A stretch of 12,648 bases of DNA from Draconibacterium orientale (GTDB lineage Bacteria > Bacteroidota > Bacteroidia > Bacteroidales > JAADGE01): contig DYSM01000058.1 of the NCBI GenBank assembly GCA_020718265.1, positions 1 to 12,648 on the forward strand, given 5' to 3'. The translations under genes were made by a program, and so were the position numbers. Of this stretch, positions 7,624 to 12,648 are shown piece by piece. The first letter of the stretch is position 1. Each line of letters opens with the position of its first letter. The notes beneath the pieces were generated by a model. The model saw only the letters and a list, made by a program, of their open reading frames with translations. It searched no databases and was not told where the DNA came from.

Positions 7624-8697
7624 TTATTTTGATAACTTGTTCAAAAATAACAATGCTTCGCGAATTTCTAATTCCGAAACGTTGCAGTTCGGTACGGCAT
7701 GTCCTATATGAGATAACAAACTGGTTTTAATTACGTTAGATACATTTTTTTTGTCATGTTTCATGTATTCTGTAAGCATTTCAAAGTCCGACTCGTCAAT
7801 ACTAATTTTCACGTAAATTTCTAAAATTTTTCGCGAATATTCTGTAACCAAACCAAAATTTAAGCCTAAAATTTTATTTGACAAAAATAATTCACAAATA
7901 ATGCCTTGTGCAACAGCCTCTCCGTGCAGCAATGGATTGTCAGTTTCCTTAAAAAAACTTTCAAACGCATGTCCGAAGGTGTGTCCGAAGTTCAAATTCT
8001 TTCGCAAACTTGTTTCATTAAAATCCTGCTCAACAACATGTGATTTTATTTGGATTGATTTTTCAATTGCACTTTGCAAAAGTTCAGTTTGCTTTGGATT
8101 TTTGTCCATTTTTTCTGCAATTTCGAATAATTCATCCAAATGTGTGGCATCGGCAATGAAGGCATGTTTCAACATTTCGGCAAAACCGTTGAAAATCTGT
8201 CGAGTATCTAAAGTTGCTAAAAATTCCGATGAAACCAGCACGATTTCAGGGCTTTGCATCACGCCAATCTGATTTTTCAGTTTACCGTAGTTTACGCCTG
8301 TTTTTCCGCCTAATGCCGCATCGACTTGCGCTAAGAGCGTTGTCGGAATATTGATAAACGAGATTCCGCGTTTGAACGTTGCTGCCGCAAAGCCGCCCAT
8401 ATCACTAATTACGCCTCCGCCAAGGTTTATCAGCAGAGACTTACGGTCGGCATGATGCGCAAACAAAACATCCCAAATTTTGTGAACCGTTTCAAGTGTT
8501 TTTTCCGATTCTCCACTTTGAATTCTAATTAAATGACATTGTTTGGGAAGAACATTTTCTATTAATTGATAACAATATTGAAACGTATTTTCATCGACTA
8601 ATAAAAACACAGATGAATAGCTACTTTGGGCAAGAAATTCGGCTAAGTCTTTAGCGACGTTTTTTGTTACCTTATATTTTGGACTATTGTGATTCAT
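7624..8697 (-). CDS. aroB: 3-dehydroquinate synthase
   Basis: AroB converts 3-deoxy-D-arabino-heptulosonate 7-phosphate to 3-dehydroquinate, the second step of the shikimate pathway to aromatic amino acids, using NAD+ and a divalent metal in the cytoplasm. The 357-residue length is standard. The NAD-binding glycine-rich stretch is GGGVISDMGGF (93-103), followed by the highly conserved PTTLLAQVDAALGGKTGVNY (118-137). The expected metal ligands are present: E174 in GFAEMLKH, H239 in NFGHTFGH and H258 in LLHGE. The start is an ATG with no clear Shine-Dalgarno sequence. The gene is divergent from the proline dehydrogenase gene across a 133-bp gap, and no other shikimate gene is near. No defects seen. 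Confidence 0.97.
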   Translation of the reverse strand: MNHNSPKYKVTKNVAKDLAEFLAQSSYSSVFLLVDENTFQYCYQLIENVLPKQCHLIRIQSGESEKTLETVHKIWDVLFAHHADRKSLLINLGGGVISDMGGFAAATFKRGISFINIPTTLLAQVDAALGGKTGVNYGKLKNQIGVMQSPEIVLVSSEFLATLDTRQIFNGFAEMLKHAFIADATHLDELFEIAEKMDKNPKQTELLQSAIEKSIQIKSHVVEQDFNETSLRKNLNFGHTFGHAFESFFKETDNPLLHGEAVAQGIICELFLSNKILGLNFGLVTEYSRKILEIYVKISIDESDFEMLTEYMKHDKKNVSNVIKTSLLSHIGHAVPNCNVSELEIREALLFLNKLSK

Positions 8698-8727
8698 TGT
8701 TTATCTTGAGTAGCAAATTCAAAACTC

Positions 8728-8735
8728 CAAATATA
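8728..8735 (-). promoter_or_regulatory. -7 promoter element upstream of aroB
   Basis: On the minus strand TATATTTG matches TAnnTTTG exactly, 30 bases upstream of the aroB ATG. I find no TTG at the -33 distance; the upstream region is a run of A and T. The element is plausible by position but could arise by chance in such AT-rich DNA. Confidence 0.4.
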
Positions 8736-8793
8736 TAAAAAAAACTTTTATAGAACTATGATGTATGAATTAATTTTCTGAATAAAATATATG

Positions 8794-8801
8794 CACCTTT
8801 G
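8794..8801 (+). promoter_or_regulatory. Possible -7 element upstream of proline dehydrogenase
   Basis: CACCTTTG followed by C differs from TAnnTTTG only at the first base and lies 29 bases before the ATG at 8831. No TTG stands at the right distance upstream. Position is good, sequence support is partial. Confidence 0.35.
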
Positions 8802-8830
8802 CGGCATAATTCAAAATATCAACACAAAAA

Positions 8831-10003
8831 ATGATACAATTTACGAATACGGAAATTGCTTTTAAAAGCAAGTCCGACAAGGCATTATCAAAAGCCTGGT
8901 GGTTGTTTAAAATTATGGCAAGTCCTTTTTTGGTCAAAACGCTTTCCGGCTTGACGAAAGCTGCGCTTGCGGTGCGTTTTCCGGTAGCGTGGGCGGTTCG
9001 ACCGACGATTTACAGCCATTTTGTGGGCGGCAGAACCATTGACGAAAGCACGCCGATGGTGCGATTGCTCGATAAATTTAATGTTCGGGCAATCTTAGAT
9101 TATTCCGTTGAAGGCGGCGAAACGGAGGCTGCGATTGACGCCGCGCTGCAAGAAACTTTGCGCACAATTCACAATGCCGGAAAAGATAAAAATATTCCGT
9201 TTGCGGTGTTCAAACCCACAGCTTTCGTGCAAAGTGAAATTTTAGAAAAAGCCGGCGGCGACAAAAGTAAACTTACAGAAACTGAAAAAAAACAGGCTGC
9301 TGCGTTTAAAGAACGTGTAAATTTGTTGTGTAAAACGGCTTACGATGCAGGAATTCCTATCCTGATTGATGCCGAAGACAGTTGGTATCAGGATTTTATT
9401 GATGAAACGGTAGAAGAAATGATGCGCATTTACAACAAAGAAAAAGCGGTTGTGTTCAATACTTGGCAAATGTACCGACATGACCGGCTCGAACATTTGA
9501 AAAAATGGTACGAACGTGCTGTTGCCGGAAATTTTTACGTCGGCGCAAAATTCGTGCGAGGCGCATACATGGAAAAAGAGCGCGCTCGTGCCGCCGAACG
9601 CGGCTACCCCTCGCCTATTCAACCCGACAAAGCCGCAACCGATAAGGCTTACGACGATGCGTTGCAATTCACGTTCGAGCACTTGGACAGATTTGCAATT
9701 TTCAACGGCACGCATAACGAACACAGTTCCAAAATATTAGCCGAATGGATGATAGAAAAAGGAATCGCACGTGACGACAACCGAATTTGGTTTTCGCAGC
9801 TTTGCGGCATGAGCGACCACATCAGTTTCAATTTGGCTGCCGAAAGATTCAATGTGGCAAAATATCTGCCTTATGGTCCGATAAAACATGTGTTGCCGTA
9901 TTTATTCCGCCGCGCAACTGAAAACACATCGGTAAAAGGACAAACCGGACGCGAACTTATGCTGCTGACAAAAGAACGCCAAAGAAGAAAATCGAAGAAA
10001 TAA
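8831..10003 (+). CDS. Proline dehydrogenase (monofunctional)
   Basis: This 390-residue FAD enzyme oxidises proline to 1-pyrroline-5-carboxylate, passing electrons to the quinone pool; it normally associates with the inner membrane. The beta/alpha barrel motifs are clear: LIDAEDSWYQ (178-187), NTWQMYRHD (210-218), the FAD/substrate strand KFVRGAYMEKER (240-251), LCGMSDHISF (324-333), YLPYGP (345-350) and YLFRRATENTSV (357-368), where R360 and R361 are the pair that holds the proline carboxylate in this family. There is no pyrroline-5-carboxylate dehydrogenase or DNA-binding domain, so it is the short form, closer in layout to mitochondrial PRODH than to E. coli PutA. The second enzyme must be encoded elsewhere. 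The basic C-terminal tail (RQRRKSKK) is a minor oddity. The ATG at 8831 follows an A-rich leader without Shine-Dalgarno. Transcription probably ends at the hairpin at 10062. Confidence 0.95.
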   Translation: MIQFTNTEIAFKSKSDKALSKAWWLFKIMASPFLVKTLSGLTKAALAVRFPVAWAVRPTIYSHFVGGRTIDESTPMVRLLDKFNVRAILDYSVEGGETEAAIDAALQETLRTIHNAGKDKNIPFAVFKPTAFVQSEILEKAGGDKSKLTETEKKQAAAFKERVNLLCKTAYDAGIPILIDAEDSWYQDFIDETVEEMMRIYNKEKAVVFNTWQMYRHDRLEHLKKWYERAVAGNFYVGAKFVRGAYMEKERARAAERGYPSPIQPDKAATDKAYDDALQFTFEHLDRFAIFNGTHNEHSSKILAEWMIEKGIARDDNRIWFSQLCGMSDHISFNLAAERFNVAKYLPYGPIKHVLPYLFRRATENTSVKGQTGRELMLLTKERQRRKSKK

Positions 10004-10061
10004 TATCAGACGTTAGCACATTTCTTTATGAAATTAGAGTAATTAAAGATATCCTGAATGC

Positions 10062-10101
10062 AAAAATCCCTGTAAAACAAGTGTTTACAGGGATTTTTTT
10101 T
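10062..10101 (+). terminator. Strong Rho-independent terminator after proline dehydrogenase
   Basis: The arms 10062-10076 and 10084-10098 are perfect 15-bp inverted repeats (core ATCCCTGTAAA / TTTACAGGGAT) with a 7-base loop, followed by a run of T to 10101. The matching A-run on the left means it could also act on transcripts from the minus strand, where the SRP RNA gene ends nearby at about 10130. Confidence 0.92.
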
Positions 10102-10126
10102 ATGCTGAACTTACAAATTTTATAAC

Positions 10127-10230
10127 AAAAAAAGGGTAAGCTACTCATATCGCACCGCTCAACCATCGTACCCTTGCTTCGATCAAGACCTGGGGGATTA
10201 GACAGGAGCTGGTCGTATGAGACTTACCCC
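10127..10230 (-). ncRNA. ffs: Signal recognition particle RNA, small bacterial (4.5S) type
   Basis: Read on the minus strand this is a single long hairpin of about 97 nt plus a U-tail. The terminal stem is GGGUAAG (10229-10223) with CUUACCC (10140-10134). CUCAUA (10221-10216) then pairs with UAUGAG (10149-10144), ACC/GGU with GCUC/GAGC continues inward, and AAUC pairs with GGUU. Near the tip stand AGGUC (10191-10187) and GAAGCA (10180-10175), the conserved sides of the SRP symmetric loop that Ffh binds. Seven U follow the closing stem and should end transcription. The RNA joins Ffh to target inner-membrane and exported proteins. The tip itself is odd: the six bases between those sides are UUGAUC, not the usual CGGAAG. 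There is no Alu domain, as expected for the small type. Identification is by eye from the conserved core and fold. Confidence 0.85.
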
Positions 10231-10233
10231 GCA

Positions 10234-10263
10234 CAAAAGTATGTATTTTTCCGTTACTACAAA
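10234..10263 (-). promoter_or_regulatory. Promoter of the SRP RNA gene
   Basis: On the minus strand TACTTTTG (10241-10234) is an exact TAnnTTTG match, and TTTG (10263-10260) stands 18 bases upstream as the -33 element. The start of transcription would fall at the first G residues of the RNA, around 10228-10230. This is the best-formed promoter in the window. Its -33 element is made from the end of the T-run that terminates obg. Confidence 0.75.
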
Positions 10264-10290
10264 AAAAAAAACACCAAAATTGGTATTTTT
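10261..10290 (-). terminator. Terminator of the hpt-adk/obg unit
   Basis: Read on the minus strand, AAAAATACCA (10290-10281) pairs with TGGTGTTTTT (10276-10267) across a 4-base loop, with one U-G pair, and the T-run continues to 10261. It lies about 50 bases after the obg stop. The stem can also form on the plus strand. Confidence 0.65.
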
Positions 10291-10340
10291 CTTTTTAACA
10301 AAGAGTCTTAAATGCTGATTATATGAATTTTAATTCAAAA

Positions 10341-11330
10341 TTATATTTGAAATTTTTGCCACAATTTATCTTTCAGCTCCAAAATTCCTTTTCCTGAGAT
10401 AGATGAAATGTAAACCGTATCGACCTTTTCGGGTAAATTTAGTTTCAATTGAGCGAGCATTTCATCGTCCAACATATCGCATTTTGTAATTGCAAGAAGC
10501 CTTTGTTTATCAAGTAGTTCCGGATTATATTTTCGCAATTCGTTCAACAAAACTTGATACTCCGCGCCAATATCGTCGGTATCCACCGGAACCATAAACA
10601 ATAAAGCTGCATTTCGTTCAATATGCTTTAAAAATCTGATACCCAATCCTTTACCCTCAGCCGCACCTTCAATAATTCCGGGAATATCTGCCATAACGAA
10701 CGATTTTTCGTCCCTATAACTGACTACGCCCAAGTGCGGAACCATTGTTGTGAACGGATAATCGGCAATTTTTGGTTTTGCTGCCGAAACTGCATTCAAC
10801 AAGGTTGATTTTCCGGCATTCGGAAAACCGACCAAACCGACATCGGCGAGCACTTTGAGTTCCAAAATTATGGTTGCTTCTTCGGCAGGTTCGCCCGGCT
10901 GTGCGTAGCGCGGAGCTTGGTTTGTGGAATTTTTGAAATGCGTATTTCCGAGCCCGCCTCTGCCACCTTTGAGCAGAATTTGAGTTTCGTTATTTTCGGT
11001 AATTTCAAACAGAATTTCGTCGGTTTCCGAATTTTTCGCAACCGTTCCGAGCGGAACATCAATAATAATATCTTTGCCGTCCGCCCCGGTTTTCAGCGCG
11101 CCTAAGCCCGCAACTCCGTTTTCAGCAAAAATATGTTTTTGAAATTTTAGATGCAACAGTGTCCAGCGGTTGTTGCTGCCGCGCAGGATAATATGCCCGC
11201 CGCGCCCGCCGTCTCCGCCGTCGGGTCCGCCGTTCGGCAAGCCTTTTGCTCTAAAAAAATGAACTGAACCCGGTCCGCCTGCGCCCGAGCGACAAATAAT
11301 TTTGACGTAATCTATGAAATTTGCTGACAC
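10341..11330 (-). CDS. obg: Obg/CgtA GTPase
   Basis: Obg is an essential GTPase that binds the 50S ribosomal subunit and works in ribosome assembly and stress response. The 329-residue protein has the glycine-rich Obg fold at about 4-158 (for example GGPDGGDGGRGG, 34-45) and then the G domain. G1 is GFPNAGKS (168-175), the switch I segment is YPFTT (191-195), G3 is DIPG (215-218), G4 is TKCD (282-285) and G5 is SSISG (309-313). It ends soon after the G domain, so the extra C-terminal domain of B. subtilis Obg is absent. The start is GTG, directly after an in-frame TAA, and gives the usual N-terminus (NFIDYVKI). It follows the HPRT-adenylate kinase gene by 89 bases with no convincing terminator between, so the two are probably co-transcribed. 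Confidence 0.96.
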   Translation of the reverse strand: MSANFIDYVKIICRSGAGGPGSVHFFRAKGLPNGGPDGGDGGRGGHIILRGSNNRWTLLHLKFQKHIFAENGVAGLGALKTGADGKDIIIDVPLGTVAKNSETDEILFEITENNETQILLKGGRGGLGNTHFKNSTNQAPRYAQPGEPAEEATIILELKVLADVGLVGFPNAGKSTLLNAVSAAKPKIADYPFTTMVPHLGVVSYRDEKSFVMADIPGIIEGAAEGKGLGIRFLKHIERNAALLFMVPVDTDDIGAEYQVLLNELRKYNPELLDKQRLLAITKCDMLDDEMLAQLKLNLPEKVDTVYISSISGKGILELKDKLWQKFQI

Positions 11331-11419
11331 TTATTGAGTTATGAGTTATAAAATTATTGAGTGTTGAAACAGAAAATTTGAAATTTCAATCGAATTCTAA
11401 AATAATTGCAATCAAATTT

Positions 11420-12529
11420 CTACAAATTTTCAATTATTCCTTCAATATTTCTGAAAATATCTTCAATTGCGCCTTCGCCGTGTACTTCTCGCAGTTTGCC
11501 TTGTTCGCGATAATATTCTTTAACCGGCGCAGTTTTTTCGTGGTAGATTTTGATACGATTTTCGATGATGTCGGGCGTATCATCGGCACGTCTTCCGGTT
11601 TTTCCGCGTTCCACAAGACGGCGTTTAAGTTCCTCTGTGCCAACTTCTAAGGCAATCATTGCAGAAATCGGCATACTTTCTTCACGCATCAACGCATCAA
11701 TGCGGCGCGCTTGCTCAACTGTTCGCGGGAAACCGTCGAAAATAAAGCCGGATGCGCCTTTGTTTTCCATAATTTTGAGCATGATCATACTCAAAACAAT
11801 CTCGTCCGGCACGAAACCGCCGTTGGTCATGTAGCGTTTTGCAAGTTGTCCGATACGTGAATTTTGTTCAATTTCGGCACGTAAAATATCGCCTGTCGAA
11901 AGGTGGACAAGGTTGTAACGTTCGATAATTTGCTTACTTTGAGTGCCTTTACCTGCGCCCGGAGCACCGAAAATGAGCAGATTTAGGAATTTATCCGATT
12001 TTACGGTGTAAATATCACGATAATTTCGTCCGAAACCGTCGTAATCCAAACCGTATCCGACAATAAAGTCATTCGGAATTTTTAGGGCGATATAGTCTAT
12101 GTGAAAATCTTTAACAAACGCATCAGGTTTAAACAAAAATGTTGCAATTTTAATTTCGGCAGGTTCTCCGGCACGAACTTGCTCAATCACATTTTCCATT
12201 GTTAAACCGGAATCGATGATGTCTTCCAAAATCACAACGGTTTTTCCTTTGATATTTTCATTCAAGCCGATAACTTGAGTAATGTGTCCCGTTGAGGACG
12301 TGCCTGTGTAGGATTCTGTTTTCAGAAAAGAAATTCGTGCATCAAATTCTATTCGCCGGAAAATGTCCGAAGCAAACATAAATGCGCCGTTCAAAATTGG
12401 CAAAAACACGACTTCTTTGCCGCGCAAATCGCGGTTCAAGTCGTTCGCAACGCGCTGTACTGCTTGTTGAATTTTCTCTTCGGTAATGCTGACTTCAAAT
12501 TCTTTTCCGTGGATTTGGATTGTTTTCAT
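11420..12529 (-). CDS. Fused hypoxanthine phosphoribosyltransferase - adenylate kinase
   Basis: One 369-residue frame carries two complete enzymes. Residues 1 to about 178 are HPRT, which makes IMP or GMP from hypoxanthine or guanine and PRPP. It has LPILNGAFMF (43-52), the PRPP loop VVILEDIIDSGLT (98-110) and the base-binding DFIVGYGLDYDGFGRNYRD (154-172). Residues about 182-369 are adenylate kinase (ATP + AMP = 2 ADP): P-loop GAPGAGKGT (188-196), AMP-binding LSTGDILRAEI (210-220), DGFPRT (265-270), and a short lid around RGKTGRRADD (308-317) without the zinc-type insertion. The junction VKSDKFLNLLIFGAPG has almost no linker, and there is no ATG, GTG or TTG at the kinase boundary. No residue looks lost in either half. 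In Bacteroidota, hpt, adk and obg are often neighbours, so fusion of adjacent genes is the likely origin. I believe fused forms occur in some relatives. Confidence 0.95.
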   Translation of the reverse strand: MKTIQIHGKEFEVSITEEKIQQAVQRVANDLNRDLRGKEVVFLPILNGAFMFASDIFRRIEFDARISFLKTESYTGTSSTGHITQVIGLNENIKGKTVVILEDIIDSGLTMENVIEQVRAGEPAEIKIATFLFKPDAFVKDFHIDYIALKIPNDFIVGYGLDYDGFGRNYRDIYTVKSDKFLNLLIFGAPGAGKGTQSKQIIERYNLVHLSTGDILRAEIEQNSRIGQLAKRYMTNGGFVPDEIVLSMIMLKIMENKGASGFIFDGFPRTVEQARRIDALMREESMPISAMIALEVGTEELKRRLVERGKTGRRADDTPDIIENRIKIYHEKTAPVKEYYREQGKLREVHGEGAIEDIFRNIEGIIENL

Positions 12530-12648
12530 TCTATCAGATTTTTTTCGTTCTGTGCTGATTAATAAGAAATAAAGCGATTTTTAACTACATTTTTCAAAAC
12601 ATAAAAGTATTGAAAAAAATTGAAATTACGAATAAATTCAAAAAAAAA
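12530..12648. other. AT-rich upstream region of hpt-adk, no gene seen
   Basis: This 119-bp end of the window is almost all A and T with runs of 7-8 A. On the minus strand TACTTTTA (12609-12602) resembles the -7 element TAnnTTTG but lacks the final G and lies over 70 bases from the start codon. I see no convincing promoter, RNA or reading frame here. Confidence 0.4.

Noticed and set aside
9242..9724. A 160-codon open frame on the minus strand inside proline dehydrogenase
   Set aside because: It opposes the conserved barrel core, is very rich in Phe, and has no domain or promoter of its own.
10004..10340. The largest gene-free gap, considered as a site for a tRNA, riboswitch or small protein
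   Set aside because: No cloverleaf or small reading frame with a plausible start was found; the contents are explained by the proline dehydrogenase terminator, the SRP RNA with its promoter, and the obg terminator.
11331..11362. Nine-base direct repeat TTATTGAGT (11331-11339 and 11354-11362) between obg and hpt-adk
   Set aside because: Short, AT-rich and only two copies; no flanking symmetry to suggest a binding site, and chance is likely in this base composition.
11378..11389. Palindrome TTGAAATTTCAA between obg and hpt-adk
   Set aside because: A 12-base AT-rich palindrome without a T-run after it on either strand is too weak for a terminator, and nothing supports it as an operator.
1..12648. 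Mobile element, CRISPR array, defence system or gene cluster for a natural product
   Set aside because: No transposase, integrase, spaced repeat array, nuclease/toxin pair or biosynthetic signature gene is present; the genes are mainly conserved chromosomal functions.

Overview
The window looks like a stretch of ordinary chromosome from a Bacteroidota bacterium. Four things point there: a PorP/SprF-family protein (a family tied to type IX secretion and gliding), several matches to the Bacteroidota promoter element TAnnTTTG, few Shine-Dalgarno sequences in front of genes, and the gene order hpt-adk-obg. The DNA is AT-rich with long A/T runs between genes. I cannot place it to genus. I see no phage, insertion sequence, CRISPR array, integron or toxin-antitoxin genes.

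Layout. Positions 74-2227 (+) encode an orphan TPR-type sensor histidine kinase. Positions 2313-5300 (+) encode a large exported protein that joins a NagZ-like glycoside hydrolase family 3 module to a class C beta-lactamase-like serine hydrolase module. It runs tail-to-tail, with a 4-nt overlap, into a PfkB-family sugar kinase (5297-6223, -). Next come a PorP/SprF-family protein (6430-7500, -) and aroB, 3-dehydroquinate synthase (7624-8697, -). A proline dehydrogenase (8831-10003, +) is transcribed away from aroB and ends at a strong hairpin terminator. The 337-bp gap at 10004-10340 is not empty: on the minus strand it holds an SRP 4.5S-type RNA gene with its own promoter, and the terminator of obg. 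obg (10341-11330, -) lies downstream of a single reading frame that fuses hypoxanthine phosphoribosyltransferase to adenylate kinase (11420-12529, -).

How the genes fit together. The region is a mixture of housekeeping functions: shikimate pathway, proline catabolism, purine salvage and adenylate balance, ribosome-associated GTPase, protein targeting RNA and sugar phosphorylation. Envelope functions are also present: muropeptide or glycan hydrolysis, type IX-associated membrane protein and sensor kinase. hpt-adk and obg are probably one transcription unit; most other genes appear to be singly transcribed.

I did not find a clear new multi-gene system. The points most worth a second look are the SRP RNA, whose apical loop departs from the near-universal GGAA tetraloop; the single-chain HPRT-adenylate kinase; the two-enzyme NagZ/serine hydrolase with a YSD instead of a YxN motif; the overlap between the obg terminator and the SRP promoter; and the porP-like gene, which starts at TTG overlapping the stop of a 7-codon reading frame.
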